This document shows, piece after piece, positions 1 through 10,107 of a DNA stretch of 37,445 bases. The stretch covers positions 1 through 37,445 of the forward strand of contig NZ_VICD02000254.1 of assembly GCF_006546735.2 (NCBI RefSeq), written 5' to 3'. Position numbers and translations under genes: made by a program. Numbering within the stretch: position 1 is the stretch's first letter; each line of letters starts with the position of its first letter. Origin of the DNA: Marilutibacter maris (GTDB lineage Bacteria > Pseudomonadota > Gammaproteobacteria > Xanthomonadales > Xanthomonadaceae). The notes beneath the pieces are model-generated. The model made no database searches. It worked only from the letters and a program-made list of their open reading frames with translations, and was not told the DNA's origin.

Positions 1-534
1 GGCATCCCCGGCCGCCACCGCATCGGCCGCGGCCTCGTCGGACACCGCCGGCTCGCGCACGATCTGGTTCGACGGCGCGACGGTCGGCGCCTCGATCGGA
101 GGCTGTGCCGCGGCCGACACCGTGCGCGGCGCGTCCAGCAGCGCCGAGTACTCGCGCACCAGCCGCCCCTGCCCCCAGTCGACCTCGATCAGGAAGGTCA
201 GCGCGGCCTGGTCGACCGGCTGCGCGCTGGTGACCCGCACCACCGGGTTGCCGGCGTTGTCGAGGCCGACCATGAAGCGCAGGTTCGACACCACGCCCTG
301 AGGCGGCTCCAGACCGACGCGGGCAAAGGTCTCCGGCGAGGCCAGTCGCGCCTGCAGGCGCTCCAGCTCGGCCGGGTCGTTGGAGATGATCGGGATTTCG
401 GCCAGCAACGGCTGGTCCAGACGCGATCGCACCACGATCTCGCCCAGGCCCAATGCCGACGCCGAACTGCTGGCCACCACCAGCGCGAGCGCCAATGCAC
501 TACGTGCCAACGCACAACGCGCGAACTGCTTCAC
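1..534 (-). CDS. fimV: FimV-like pilus assembly / LysM-type cell-pole protein, N-terminal part (cut by window edge)
   Basis: Reading the minus strand from a GTG at 534 gives 178 codons that run off the window without a stop. The first 28 or so residues form a signal peptide (MKQFARCALARSALALALVV, then an Ala/Ser-rich stretch ending in SASA). The mature part begins LGLGEIVVRSRLDQPLLAEI, the hallmark FimV N-terminal domain found in inner-membrane hub proteins for type IV pili and twitching motility. A Pro/Ala/Val-rich linker begins near residue 145. Lying directly downstream of asd fits the asd-fimV-truA order known in Pseudomonas and xanthomonads. The start is uncertain: GTG has no strong ribosome site, but it is the only start in this frame that gives a clean signal peptide. 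The LysM and C-terminal FimV domains would lie outside the window. Confidence 0.85.
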   Translation of the reverse strand, partial: MKQFARCALARSALALALVVASSSASALGLGEIVVRSRLDQPLLAEIPIISNDPAELERLQARLASPETFARVGLEPPQGVVSNLRFMVGLDNAGNPVVRVTSAQPVDQAALTFLIEVDWGQGRLVREYSALLDAPRTVSAAAQPPIEAPTVAPSNQIVREPAVSDEAAADAVAAGDA

Positions 535-567
535 AAGAGCACCTGTTTCGTCTCCCCCAGATTGCCG

Positions 568-597
568 ACTCTAGCCGGCGCGGCGTGCACGGCGCAA
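568..597 (-). promoter_or_regulatory. Likely fimV promoter
   Basis: On the minus strand a -35-like TTGCGC (592-597) is followed after 18 bases by TAGAGT (568-573). The -10 sits in the context GGCTAGAGTCGGC, a pattern seen upstream of several other genes here. It ends 34 bases before the proposed GTG start and lies downstream of the asd terminator hairpin, so fimV can be transcribed on its own. Inferred by eye. Confidence 0.45.
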
Positions 598-639
598 CGC
601 GTGACGGCGATCGCCCTGCAACCACGCCCGGCCAGCGAG

Positions 640-659
640 GCGGGAGCGAAGGCCCCCGC
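640..659 (-). terminator. Hairpin terminator after asd
   Basis: An 8-bp stem with one G-U pair on the minus strand, GCGGGGGC / GCTCCCGC, closes a CTTC tetraloop, about 40 bases past the asd stop. There is no U-run, common for terminators in GC-rich genomes. It separates asd from the fimV promoter. Confidence 0.5.
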
Positions 660-700
660 CCCGAGCGACATCGATGCCGATATCCGGACCGGCTCGCGGC

Positions 701-1714
<1,014 letters not shown>

Positions 1715-1859
1715 GATTCTGGATTCCTTGGAGTCTGGGGCGCCGCGCAGGTCTGGGTCGCGCGCCCGGATGGATCGGCGTCGGGCCCTGTTCGCTCAAC
1801 GCGGCTCAGCCGGAACGGCGCTGCCCGGGCCCAGCGGGGGCGCGCCTGACGACTGGCCG

Positions 1860-2978
1860 CTATCGTTTTTTCGAGCCCTCGGCGGGTTCGCCGGGAATCC
1901 GCGGCGGCACCTCGCCGACATCGCCGCACTGGGCGCGGTGGACCAGGGCCTGGTCCATCAGCACCAGCGCCACCATCGCCTCGCAGATCGGAGTCGCACG
2001 GATGCCCACGCAGGGGTCGTGGCGACCGGTGGTGACCACCTCGACGACATCGCCATGCACGTCCAGCCCCTCGACCGGCAGGCGCAGGCTCGAGGTCGGC
2101 TTGAACGCGACCGAGCAGCGCACCGGCTGGCCGGTGCTGATGCCACCGAGCACGCCGCCGGCATGGTTGGACTGGAAACCGTCCGCATGCATCACGTCGC
2201 GATGCTCGCTGCCGGACTGGGCGACCGAGGCGAAGCCGTCGCCGACCTCCACGCCCTTGACCGCGTTGATGCTCATCAGCGCCGCCGCCAACGCGCCGTC
2301 GAGCTTGCCGTAGATCGGCGCGCCCCAGCCCGGCGGCACCCCTTCGGCGATCACGTCCACGCGCGCGCCGACCGAGTCGCCGGACTTGCGCAGCGCGTCC
2401 ATGTAGGCCTCCAGCGCCGGCACCTGCTCGGCGTGCGGCCAGAAGAACGGGTTGTCCTCGACCACCGACAGGTCGAAGCCTTCCGGCACGATCGCGCCCA
2501 ACTGCGACAGCCAGCCCTGGATGCGCACGCCGTGGCGCTCGGCCAGCCACTTCTTGGCGATCACGCCGGCGGCCACCCGCATCGTGGTCTCGCGCGCCGA
2601 GGAGCGGCCGCCGCCGCGCGGATCGCGCACGCCGTACTTCTGCCAGTAGGCATAGTCGGCATGGCCGGGGCGGAACTGCGCGGCGATCCGGCTGTAGTCC
2701 TTGCTGCGGGCGTCGGTGTTGCGGATCAGCAGGGCCACCGGGGTGCCGGTGGTGACGCCCTCGTAGACCCCGGACAGGATCTCGACCTCGTCGCTCTCGC
2801 GCCGCGCCGAGGTGTGGCGGGTGCGCCCGGTCGCGCGCCGCTCCAGGTCCTGGCGGAAATCCTCCGGCACGATCGCGATGCCCGGCGGCAGCCCGTCGAC
2901 CACGCAGCCGATCGCCGGCCCGTGGCTCTCGCCGAAGGTGGTGACGCGCAGCAGCCGGCCGAAGCTGTTGTCGGACAT
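1860..2978 (-). CDS. aroC: Chorismate synthase
   Basis: Encodes 372 residues, typical for the family. It converts 5-enolpyruvylshikimate-3-phosphate to chorismate with reduced FMN, the last common step towards aromatic amino acids, folate and quinones. Family signatures are visible: [18 protein letters not shown] near the N terminus, the FMN-binding [17 protein letters not shown] segment near residue 125, and the late [18 protein letters not shown] motif. The ATG at 2978 is only 6 bases after the prmB stop, so the two are almost certainly translated from one message, the same prmB-aroC pairing as in E. coli. The C terminus ends in a short charged tail (EGSKKR). Confidence 0.98.
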   Translation of the reverse strand: MSDNSFGRLLRVTTFGESHGPAIGCVVDGLPPGIAIVPEDFRQDLERRATGRTRHTSARRESDEVEILSGVYEGVTTGTPVALLIRNTDARSKDYSRIAAQFRPGHADYAYWQKYGVRDPRGGGRSSARETTMRVAAGVIAKKWLAERHGVRIQGWLSQLGAIVPEGFDLSVVEDNPFFWPHAEQVPALEAYMDALRKSGDSVGARVDVIAEGVPPGWGAPIYGKLDGALAAALMSINAVKGVEVGDGFASVAQSGSEHRDVMHADGFQSNHAGGVLGGISTGQPVRCSVAFKPTSSLRLPVEGLDVHGDVVEVVTTGRHDPCVGIRATPICEAMVALVLMDQALVHRAQCGDVGEVPPRIPGEPAEGSKKR

Positions 2979-2984
2979 CGCCGG

Positions 2985-3956
2985 TCAGCCGCGCGCGTCG
3001 GCGAGTTCGCGGATCCGGTCCCGGTGCTCGACCAGGTCCTGGCGCTCGACCACGAAGATGCCCATCTGCCCGACCTTGAACTCGACCCAGGCCATCGGCA
3101 GCTCCGGCAGCAGCTCGACCAGGGCGCGCTCGGCCTCGCCGACCTCGCAGATCAGCAGGCCGTGCTCGCTCAGGTGCGCGGGCGCGTCGCGCATGATCCG
3201 CAGCGCCAGGTCGAGACCGTCGTCGCCGGCGCGCAGGCCCAGCTCGGGCTCGTGCGCGTACTCCTGCGGCAGCGCATCGGTCTCGTCGTCGGTCACATAG
3301 GGCGGATTGGTGACGATCAGGTCGTAGACCTCGCCGTCGAGCGCGGAGAACAGGTCGGACTTGCGGAAGGCGACGTTGTCGGCGTGCAGCCGCGCCTTGT
3401 TCTCGGCCGCCAGCGACAGCGCATCGTCGCTGATGTCGATGCCGTGCACCTCCCAATCGGGATGGTAGTGCCCGGTCGCGATCGCGATGCAGCCCGAGCC
3501 GGTGCACAGATCGAGCGCACGCCGGACCTCGCGGCCGCCGAGCCAGGGCTCGAAGCCGGCCTCGATCAGCTCGGCGATCGGGGAACGCGGCACCAGCGCG
3601 CGCGGGTCGGACTTGAAGCTCAGGCCGGCGAACCAGGCCTCGCCGGTCAGGTAGGCGGCGGGGACGCGCTCGCGGATGCGGCGCCCGAACAGCGCCAGCA
3701 CCTTCGCCTTCTCCGCGGTGGTGACCCGCGACTGGCCGTAGACCGGGCTGAGGTCGTGCGGCATGTGCAGCGCGTGCAGCACCAGCTGGGTCGCCTCGTC
3801 GAGTGCGTTGTCGTAGCTGTGGCCGAAGGTCAGCCCGGCCTCGGCGAACAGGCTGCCGCCATGGCGGATCAGGTCGACGATCGTCAGTTGCTCGAACGTC
3901 GCCGACTCGGGGCTGGCGCTCAGGGGACCGTCGCTGGGGGGCGGGCTCACGGGCAT
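2985..3956 (-). CDS. prmB: Ribosomal protein L3 N5-glutamine methyltransferase
   Basis: A class I SAM-dependent methyltransferase of the HemK/PrmB group that methylates a glutamine side chain of ribosomal protein L3. An N-terminal helical domain is followed by the SAM-binding motif [14 protein letters not shown] and the diagnostic VTNPPYV motif, in which NPPY positions the glutamine amide. PrmB rather than PrmC is favoured by the N-terminal [21 protein letters not shown] pattern, the [11 protein letters not shown] segment and the aroC neighbour. Two starts are possible: ATG at 3956 (323 residues, listed) or GTG two codons earlier at 3962. Both follow a TATAAT at 3986-3991. The gene heads the prmB-aroC unit and is divergent from sco. 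Confidence 0.95.
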   Translation of the reverse strand: MPVSPPPSDGPLSASPESATFEQLTIVDLIRHGGSLFAEAGLTFGHSYDNALDEATQLVLHALHMPHDLSPVYGQSRVTTAEKAKVLALFGRRIRERVPAAYLTGEAWFAGLSFKSDPRALVPRSPIAELIEAGFEPWLGGREVRRALDLCTGSGCIAIATGHYHPDWEVHGIDISDDALSLAAENKARLHADNVAFRKSDLFSALDGEVYDLIVTNPPYVTDDETDALPQEYAHEPELGLRAGDDGLDLALRIMRDAPAHLSEHGLLICEVGEAERALVELLPELPMAWVEFKVGQMGIFVVERQDLVEHRDRIRELADARG

Positions 3957-3985
3957 GTTCACGGCGGGTCGGGGGATGGCCGGCG

Positions 3986-3991
3986 ATTATA
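3986..3991 (-). promoter_or_regulatory. -10 element of the prmB-aroC promoter
   Basis: A perfect TATAAT on the minus strand in the context GGCTATAATCGCC, 24-30 bases before the prmB start. No good -35 was found. It is back-to-back with the sco promoter, 25 bp away. Confidence 0.55.
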
Positions 3992-4016
3992 GCCGCCGCA
4001 GGCCGCGCATGGCCGC

Positions 4017-4022
4017 TATCAT
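4017..4022 (+). promoter_or_regulatory. -10 element of the sco-psd promoter
   Basis: TATCAT in the context CGCTATCATGCCC, 27 bases before the sco ATG. No convincing -35 was seen, and any -35 would overlap the prmB -10 region. Confidence 0.4.
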
Positions 4023-4049
4023 GCCCCCGCGTTCTCAGTCGGATCGATC

Positions 4050-4697
4050 ATGTTCAACCGCACCACTGCTTATATCCTCATCGTCGCCCTCGCCGCCGGA
4101 CTGGGCCTGTGGGCGGCGACGCGCTACTTCGGACCGGCCGGCGGCGCGCCCGCGCCGGAGCTGCAGACGGTACGGCTGTTCCAGCCGGTCCGCACCCTGC
4201 CCCCGTTCGAGCTGACCCAGTCCGACGGCACGCCGCTGGAGCCTTCCGAGCTGCAGGGACACTGGACCGCGGTCTTCCTCGGCTTCACCCACTGCCCCGA
4301 CGTCTGCCCGACCACCCTGGCGGAACTGGCACGCGCGCAGAAGGCCTGGGAAAGCATCCCCGAACCGACCCGGCCGCGGGTGCTGTTCGTCTCGGTCGAC
4401 CCCGAACGCGATACCCCCGAGCTGATCGGCCAGTACGCCCACGCCTTCCACACCGACACCCTGGCCGCGACCGGCAGCCTGCCGGCGCTGGAGCAGCTGG
4501 CGGCGTCGCTGAGCATGGTGTTCGCCAAGGTGCCGCCGCCGGAAGGCGTGCCCGCCGACCAGTATTCGATCGACCACAGCGCGACGATCGCGGTGCTCGA
4601 TCCGCAGGGCCGGATGGCCGGCCTGATCCGGCCGCCGCTGGAGCCGGCCAAGATCGCCGCCGACCTGGCGGCATTGACCGGGGACGCGCGCCCATGA
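4050..4697 (+). CDS. SCO1/SenC/PrrC family copper chaperone
   Basis: Encodes 215 residues. A single N-terminal transmembrane segment (about residues 7-24) anchors a periplasmic thioredoxin-fold domain. The copper-binding CxxxC is C82 and C86 in HCPDVCP, and the distal histidine ligand is H177 in SIDHSAT, so the metal site is complete. The fold motif [13 protein letters not shown] is also present. SCO proteins deliver copper to the CuA site of cytochrome c oxidase or act as thiol reductants for it. The stop codon overlaps the psd start (ATGA), so translation of the two is coupled. It is divergent from prmB with a shared promoter region. Confidence 0.93.
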   Translation: MFNRTTAYILIVALAAGLGLWAATRYFGPAGGAPAPELQTVRLFQPVRTLPPFELTQSDGTPLEPSELQGHWTAVFLGFTHCPDVCPTTLAELARAQKAWESIPEPTRPRVLFVSVDPERDTPELIGQYAHAFHTDTLAATGSLPALEQLAASLSMVFAKVPPPEGVPADQYSIDHSATIAVLDPQGRMAGLIRPPLEPAKIAADLAALTGDARP

Positions 4698-5548
4698 GCC
4701 TGGTCACCACGCTGACCTATGCCCTGCCGCACCGGCTGCTGTCGTCGCTGGCCCGCGGGTTGGCGTACTCGGACAACCCGCGGATCAAGCAGTGGCTGAT
4801 CGACACGGTGACGCGGAAGTTCGGCGTCGACCTGTCCGAGGCGGCGCAGCCGGACCCGACCGCCTACCCGACCTTCAACAGTTTCTTCACCCGCGCGCTC
4901 AGGCCCGGCGCGCGCACGCCCGACCCCGACCCCGGCGCCCTGCTGATGCCGGCCGACGGCCGTATCAGCCAGTGCGGCCCGATCGACGCCGACGGCCGCA
5001 TCTTCCAGGCCAAGGGGCAGTCGTTCAGCGCCGCCGAGCTGTTGGCCAGCGAGGCCGATGCAACCGCATTCCATGGCGGCCGCTTCGCCACGGTCTACCT
5101 GTCGCCGCGCGACTACCACCGCGTGCACATGCCCTGGACCGGCACCCTGCGCGAGACCGTGCACGTGCCCGGACGTCTGTTCAGCGTCGGCCCCGACGCG
5201 GTCCGCAACGTGCCGCGCCTGTTCGCCCGCAACGAGCGCCTGGTCTGCCATTTCGACACCGATTTCGGGCCGATGGCCTCGGTGATGGTCGGCGCCCTGC
5301 TGGTCTCCGGGGTCGAAACGGTATGGAGCGGCGAGGAGATTCCGGCCTACGCCGACCGGGTGACCCGCAAGGACTATCGCGGCCAGGACATCCTGCTGGA
5401 GCGCTTCGAGGAGATGGCCCGCTTCAACTACGGCTCCACCGTGGTCGTGCTGCTGCCGCCCGGGGTCGCCGAACTGGCCCCGGACCTGGGCGCGGAAACG
5501 CCTGTACGGCTGGGCCAGCGTCTGGGCGAGCGCTTGCCGACGCCCTGA
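4694..5548 (+). CDS. psd: Phosphatidylserine decarboxylase proenzyme
   Basis: Encodes 284 residues from the ATG at 4694, which overlaps the upstream stop by 4 bases; this length fits the short proteobacterial type. The enzyme decarboxylates phosphatidylserine to phosphatidylethanolamine at the inner membrane. It self-cleaves to form a pyruvoyl group: the cleavage motif here is YGST (G247-S248), where the textbook motif is LGST. Other family marks are [39 protein letters not shown] with its conserved histidines, and PGRLFSVGP. It ends 13 bases before the convergent YhhN gene with no clear terminator between them. Confidence 0.96.
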   Translation: MSLVTTLTYALPHRLLSSLARGLAYSDNPRIKQWLIDTVTRKFGVDLSEAAQPDPTAYPTFNSFFTRALRPGARTPDPDPGALLMPADGRISQCGPIDADGRIFQAKGQSFSAAELLASEADATAFHGGRFATVYLSPRDYHRVHMPWTGTLRETVHVPGRLFSVGPDAVRNVPRLFARNERLVCHFDTDFGPMASVMVGALLVSGVETVWSGEEIPAYADRVTRKDYRGQDILLERFEEMARFNYGSTVVVLLPPGVAELAPDLGAETPVRLGQRLGERLPTP

Positions 5549-5561
5549 CTCCGTCCCGCGC

Positions 5562-6245
5562 TCAGCCCGCGTCGCGTTCGGACATTCCCGAACGCGCGAT
5601 CAGCGCCTGCGCGAACCAGTAACTCGCCAGCACGAGCAGCACCGCGGCCGGCAGCGGCGCGACGAACCGGTCCAGCGCCAGGCTCGCATCCGAGACCACG
5701 AAGCTGAGCCCGCCCAGCGCGGCGAAGCCGGCACCGCCGCCCACACGCCGCCAGGCCTGCGCGGCGCTTGCGGCCATCGCCACCAGCACCGCGATGTAGG
5801 CCAGCACCGGCGCCTGCAGCGCACCCGGCAGATGCGGCCACAGGACCGCCAGCACCGCCGCGGCGACGGCGACATAGGCCAGCCACGGCCACTGCGGACC
5901 GCGTCCGGCCACCGACTTCAGCCGCCGCCGGAACGCCGACCAGTAGGCCAGGTGGGCGAGCAGGAACGCGCCCAGGCCGATCATGAAACAGGCGTCGCCG
6001 GGAAACATCAGGGCGATGTCGCCGACGGTCGACAGCAACAGGCCGACCAGCACGCGATGGGCATAGCCGCCATCGGCGCGGTCGCGATGACGCCACAGGC
6101 CGCCGGCGATCAACAGCGTGGTCAGCGGCTTGAACAGGTAGTGCAGCGCCGTGGGGCCCTCGCCCCAGGCGCCTGCGACCGCCAGCGCGCCGCTGGCGCC
6201 GATCGCCACCCACAACCAGGCCGGCGCCCGCGCGCCGCGATTCAC
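5562..6245 (-). CDS. YhhN/TMEM86 family membrane protein (putative lysoplasmalogenase)
   Basis: Encodes 227 residues with about eight hydrophobic segments and almost no soluble domain. Family motifs are visible: the LFKPLTT region after the first helix, STVGDIALMFPGDACFMIGL followed by FLLAHLAYW, and the late SFVVSDASLALDRF. Members hydrolyse the vinyl-ether bond of lysoplasmalogens in animals and Legionella; bacterial substrates are largely unknown. Translation starts at GTG 6245, overlapping the stop of the upstream lytic transglycosylase by 4 bases (GTGA). The two are therefore co-translated, which suggests an envelope role. The fold is clear from motifs; the enzymatic activity is inferred. 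Confidence 0.82.
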   Translation of the reverse strand: MNRGARAPAWLWVAIGASGALAVAGAWGEGPTALHYLFKPLTTLLIAGGLWRHRDRADGGYAHRVLVGLLLSTVGDIALMFPGDACFMIGLGAFLLAHLAYWSAFRRRLKSVAGRGPQWPWLAYVAVAAAVLAVLWPHLPGALQAPVLAYIAVLVAMAASAAQAWRRVGGGAGFAALGGLSFVVSDASLALDRFVAPLPAAVLLVLASYWFAQALIARSGMSERDAG

Positions 6246-7807
6246 CCGCCGCAGCCCTCCAGGCTCAGCTTCTGGCCGGGCCGGATGGTGTAGCGCGGCG
6301 GGCGGATGCCGTTGGCCCGGGCCAGCTCACCGGTGCCGCAGGAGAACTTGCGGGCGATCGACGAAAGCGTCTCGCCGCGTTGCACCCGGTAGGTGCGCGG
6401 ACGCTGCGGCGCTGCCGCCGCGACCGCGGTGTCGGCGACGCGGGTCACCGTGCCGGTACGCACGATCGCCCGATCCGGATCGCTGAGCACCAGGGTGCGT
6501 GCCAGTTCGGCACGCGCGCCACGCACGCACCAGCGGTTGTACAGGCCGGCCACCCGGGTGGTCGCGTTGAGCACGGTGCCGGCCGGCAGCACCGTATCGG
6601 CGTCATAGCGCGGATTGAGGTTGCGCAACGCGCGCATGTAGCCGTCGCGGGTGCCGCCGCTGCCCAGGCAGATGGTCAGTTGGTAGATCGAGGTCGGTTG
6701 CGCCAGGGTCAGCGCGGCCGGCCGCGGGTCGACCTTCGGGAATTCGATGCCGTACTGCTTCGGGTGCAGGAACAGCCACGCGGCGGCGATCACCATCGGC
6801 ACGTAGTCGCGGGTCTCGGCGGGAAATTCGTTGTAGACCGACTCGTCCCAGAAGTCCTGGCCCGGGTGCTCCCGGTGGATGCGGCGGGCGCGGCCTTCGC
6901 CGCCGTTGTAGGCGGCCAGCGCCAGTTCGATGTTGCGGTTGAGCTCGCCCATCCGCTCGTTGAGATAGCGCACGCTGGCCTCGGAGGCCGCATACGGGTC
7001 GTAGCGGGTGTCGAAGCCGTGGCTGTCCTTGCCCAGGCCGAAGCGCTGGCCGGTCGCGTACATGAACTGCATCGGCCCGGCGGCGCCGGCGCGCGAGCGC
7101 GCGTGCACCTTGCCGTTGGACTCCTTGGCCATGATCCCGAACAGCAGCGCCTCGGGCAGGCCGGCGCGCTCGTAGTGCGGCCACATCAGGTGGCGCATGT
7201 ACTGGTAGTTCTCGTAGCTGTTCATCAGCGACGGCCGCATGTCGGTCAGCCAGCGGCGAATGCCGGCCTGCACCGCCGGGTTGTACTTGACCATCTCGTC
7301 GAAGCGGTGGCGGCGGTCGTCGAGCAGCGCGGCGGCGCGGGCCGCCTCGGGCACGTCGGCGGCCAGCGGATCGGACTCGCCCTCGCCCAGGTCGACGTGG
7401 TCGGGGTCGGCATCGGCCGGGTCCAACTGGCCGGCGAACGGGTCCTGGGCGTCGACATTGAGCTTGAGCAGGCGCTTGTAGGTGGCCAGCAGGGTGGTCG
7501 GCGAGCAGCCGCGCTGCTTCGCGCAGTCGGCCATCACGTCCTCCATGTCCTCCAGCGCCTCGTCGCCGATCCGCGCGCCCTCCGGGTCGGCGTTGCCGGT
7601 CATCACCATCGCCTCGCGGTACTTGGCCTCGGCCGCCTGCATGCGCTGGTCGATCGATTCGACCGCGGCCTGGTCGCGGCGCGAAAGCGCCTCGGCCGGC
7701 GCTGGCGACAGCAGGGTGACGAGAGCGACCGACAGGGCGGCGGTGGCGGCGACGCGAGCGGACGCTCGAGCGGGGAAGTGCGTGGACGAAGAAGCGGAAG
7801 CGGGCAT
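6242..7807 (-). CDS. Secreted lytic transglycosylase with C-terminal LysM domain
   Basis: Encodes 521 residues from the ATG at 7807. That start gives a signal peptide ending in PAPAEALS; an upstream in-frame start at 7870 would add 21 residues that do not look like a leader. The SLT (goose-lysozyme-like) domain spans about 205-330, with catalytic glutamate E229 in GIMAKESNGK, followed by GAAGPMQFM and ALAAYNGGEGR. The last 51 residues form a LysM peptidoglycan-binding repeat (YRVQRGETLSSIARKF). An acidic linker precedes the SLT domain. The layout resembles MltD with one LysM. It cleaves the glycan strands of murein in the periplasm. Its stop overlaps the YhhN start. Confidence 0.92.
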   Translation of the reverse strand: MPASASSSTHFPARASARVAATAALSVALVTLLSPAPAEALSRRDQAAVESIDQRMQAAEAKYREAMVMTGNADPEGARIGDEALEDMEDVMADCAKQRGCSPTTLLATYKRLLKLNVDAQDPFAGQLDPADADPDHVDLGEGESDPLAADVPEAARAAALLDDRRHRFDEMVKYNPAVQAGIRRWLTDMRPSLMNSYENYQYMRHLMWPHYERAGLPEALLFGIMAKESNGKVHARSRAGAAGPMQFMYATGQRFGLGKDSHGFDTRYDPYAASEASVRYLNERMGELNRNIELALAAYNGGEGRARRIHREHPGQDFWDESVYNEFPAETRDYVPMVIAAAWLFLHPKQYGIEFPKVDPRPAALTLAQPTSIYQLTICLGSGGTRDGYMRALRNLNPRYDADTVLPAGTVLNATTRVAGLYNRWCVRGARAELARTLVLSDPDRAIVRTGTVTRVADTAVAAAAPQRPRTYRVQRGETLSSIARKFSCGTGELARANGIRPPRYTIRPGQKLSLEGCGG

Positions 7808-7905
7808 GAACGACGGCTGATGAAAAACGAAGGCGCAGGGTATCGTCTGCACTCTCGGTATCACAACCACCGCCGGTCACGATGCCCGCCGTCTCGGTTT
7901 GCACC

Positions 7906-7911
7906 TAGAAT
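7906..7911 (+). promoter_or_regulatory. -10 element upstream of the YjgR-like gene
   Basis: TAGAAT in the context CCTAGAATCGCC, 27 bases before the ATG at 7938. No clear -35. It matches the GGCTA(T/G)AATCG pattern found elsewhere in the window. Confidence 0.4.
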
Positions 7912-7937
7912 CGCCAGGAACCTGAATGGAGTCGAGC

Positions 7938-9467
7938 ATGGACCCTATCCTCATCGGCAAGGCCATCACCGGCACGACGGACGGCGCGTCCGACGGTCCT
8001 GGCCACGTCGTCCTGCAGCCTCGGCTGGGCAACCGCCACGGTCTGGTCGCCGGCGCCACCGGCACCGGTAAGTCGGTCACCCTGATGGTGCTGGCCGAGG
8101 GCTTCTCGCGGATCGGCGTGCCGGTGTTCATGGCCGACGTGAAGGGCGACATCGCCGGCCTGGCGGTGCCCGGCGAGATGAGCGACAGGCTGCAGGAGCG
8201 GATCGACCGCATCGGCATCGACGGCTACGCCAGCGAAGGCAGCCCGACCGTGTTCTGGGACCTGTTCGGCCAGCTCGGCCACCCGGTCCGCACCACCGTC
8301 AGCGAGATGGGCCCGACCCTGCTCGCCCGCATCCTCGGCCTCAACGATACCCAGTCGGGCGTGCTCGACATCGTGTTCAGGCTCGCCGACGACCGCGGCC
8401 TGCTGCTGCTCGACCTGGAGGACCTGCGTGCCCTCCTCGGCCTGGTCGCCGCCGAGCGCAAGGACATCTCCACCGCCTACGGCCTGGTCAGCGCGCAGTC
8501 GATCGGCGCGATCCAGCGTGCGCTGCTGCGACTGGAGGGCGAAGGCGCGCAGATGTTCTTCGGCGAGCCGGCGCTGGACCTGGCCGACCTGATGCGCACC
8601 ACCACCGACGGCCGCGGCGTGATCAACCTGCTCGCCGCCGACAAGCTGATCCTCAAGCCGCGGCTGTATTCGAGCTTCCTGCTGTGGCTGCTGTCGGAGT
8701 TGTTCGAGCAGTTGCCCGAGGTCGGCGACCTGGACAAACCGAAGCTGGTGTTCGTGTTCGACGAGGCCCATCTGTTGTTCGACGACGCGCCGCCGGCCCT
8801 GCGGCAACGGGTCGAGCAGGTGGTGCGGATCATCCGCTCCAAGGGCGTGGGCGTGTACTTCTGCTCGCAGTTCCCCGACGACGTCCCCGACGAGATCCTC
8901 GGTCAGCTCGGCAACCGCGTGCAGCACGCGCTGCGCGCCTATACCCCGCGCGACCAGAAAGCGGTGCGGACCGCGGCGGAGACCTTCGTCGCCAACCCGG
9001 CGCTGGACGTGGTCGAGACGATCTCCCGGCTCGGCACCGGCGAGGCGCTGGTATCGACCCTGCAGGACAAGGGCGTGCCGATGCCGGTCGAGCACACCCT
9101 GATCGCGCCGCCGCGCTGCCGGATGGGCGCGATCACCGAGGCCGAGCGGGCACGGGTCCGCGCCGGCAGTCCGGTCGGTGCCAAGTACGACACCCCGGTC
9201 GACCGCGAGTCCGCCGCCGAGATGCTCGCCGCCAAGGCCCAGGCCGCGGCCGAGCAGGCCAAGGCGCCGCCGGCGCGCCGGCGCGAGGACGACGATGCCG
9301 AGGAAGGCGGCTTCGGCCAGGCGATCAAGGACGCGGTGTTCGGCACCAAGCGCCGCCAGGGCATGGTCGAGACCATGGCCAAGCAGACCGCGCGCACCGT
9401 CGGCAGCCGGATCGGCCAGCAGATCGTGCGCGGCCTGCTCGGCGGCCTGTTCGGCGGCAAGCGCTGA
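7938..9467 (+). CDS. HerA/FtsK-like ATPase of the YjgR (DUF853) family
   Basis: Encodes 509 residues from the ATG at 7938, preceded by GGAG at ideal spacing; an alternative ATG lies four codons upstream at 7926 with an AGGAA. Walker A is GATGTGKS (39-46) and Walker B is KLVFVFDEAHLLF with D275/E276, the additive-strand P-loop type of HerA helicases. The C-terminal 80 residues are Ala/Lys-rich, then a charged stretch (REDDDAEEGG) and a Gly-rich tail (GGLFGGKR). E. coli YjgR has the same architecture; its role is unproven. It is a stand-alone gene, divergent from the transglycosylase, with no NurA-like nuclease neighbour, so the classic HerA-NurA end-resection context is missing. Confidence 0.93.
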   Translation: MDPILIGKAITGTTDGASDGPGHVVLQPRLGNRHGLVAGATGTGKSVTLMVLAEGFSRIGVPVFMADVKGDIAGLAVPGEMSDRLQERIDRIGIDGYASEGSPTVFWDLFGQLGHPVRTTVSEMGPTLLARILGLNDTQSGVLDIVFRLADDRGLLLLDLEDLRALLGLVAAERKDISTAYGLVSAQSIGAIQRALLRLEGEGAQMFFGEPALDLADLMRTTTDGRGVINLLAADKLILKPRLYSSFLLWLLSELFEQLPEVGDLDKPKLVFVFDEAHLLFDDAPPALRQRVEQVVRIIRSKGVGVYFCSQFPDDVPDEILGQLGNRVQHALRAYTPRDQKAVRTAAETFVANPALDVVETISRLGTGEALVSTLQDKGVPMPVEHTLIAPPRCRMGAITEAERARVRAGSPVGAKYDTPVDRESAAEMLAAKAQAAAEQAKAPPARRREDDDAEEGGFGQAIKDAVFGTKRRQGMVETMAKQTARTVGSRIGQQIVRGLLGGLFGGKR

Positions 9468-9582
9468 GCCCGGCTTCGGGCGACGTTCAGCGCCGCGCTG
9501 CCAGCGTCCGCAACATCGGTTCCATCCGATTCCGTTTTCCAGCCCCCCACACAACGCCCACCCGACCACAAGGAGTCCACGG

Positions 9583-10098
9583 ATGCGTCGCTTTCCCCTG
9601 ATTCTCGCCGCCACCACCGCCACCCTGCTGTTGGCCGCCTGCCAGAAGCAGCCCGAGCCCGCCGCCGAAGCCGCTGCCGAACCCGCGCCGGCGGCCGAGG
9701 CCGTCGCACCGCCCGCCACCGAGACGGTCGCGCCGATCGACACCAAGGCCCTGCCCGGCGTCTTCGCCGGCACCCTGCCCTGCGCCAGCTGCCCCGGCAT
9801 CGACACCCGTCTGGAACTGATGGCCGACGGCACCTTCAAGCTCGATGAGCACTATCAGGACCAGGCCGATGGCGACTTCGAGCTGGGCGGCACCTGGACC
9901 GTCGAAGGCGAGCCTGCGACCGGCGAGAGTCTGCGCCTGGACCCGAACAGCAAGCGCGACGACGATCGCCTGTACCGGCTGGTCTCGGTCGACGAACTGC
10001 GCCTGCTCGACATCGAGGGCCAGGACATCGACAGCACCCTCGACTACGGCCTGCGTCGCGAAGCCGCTGGCGATGCCGATGCGGCGGCCGCGGAGTAA
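9583..10098 (+). CDS. NlpE-like outer-membrane lipoprotein
   Basis: Encodes 171 residues. A lipoprotein signal peptide ends at the lipobox LLAAC (C20), with Q at +2 favouring the outer membrane. An Ala/Pro/Glu-rich linker (21-55) leads to a small beta-barrel domain opening with GTLPCASCPGI (C67, C70), the NlpE N-terminal signature. In E. coli NlpE senses surface contact and lipoprotein trafficking stress and activates Cpx; here only the N-terminal domain is present, so signalling by the same route is not assured. AAGGAG lies 8 bases before the ATG. Nine bases separate it from greB, so the two probably form an operon. Confidence 0.88.
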   Translation: MRRFPLILAATTATLLLAACQKQPEPAAEAAAEPAPAAEAVAPPATETVAPIDTKALPGVFAGTLPCASCPGIDTRLELMADGTFKLDEHYQDQADGDFELGGTWTVEGEPATGESLRLDPNSKRDDDRLYRLVSVDELRLLDIEGQDIDSTLDYGLRREAAGDADAAAAE

Positions 10099-10107
10099 GC
10101 GACCACC

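Noticed and set aside
9200-9330. Low-complexity Ala/Glu stretch at the end of the HerA-like ATPase as a frameshift or fusion
   Set aside because: The frame continues in register to a Gly-rich tail similar to that of E. coli YjgR; no break seen.
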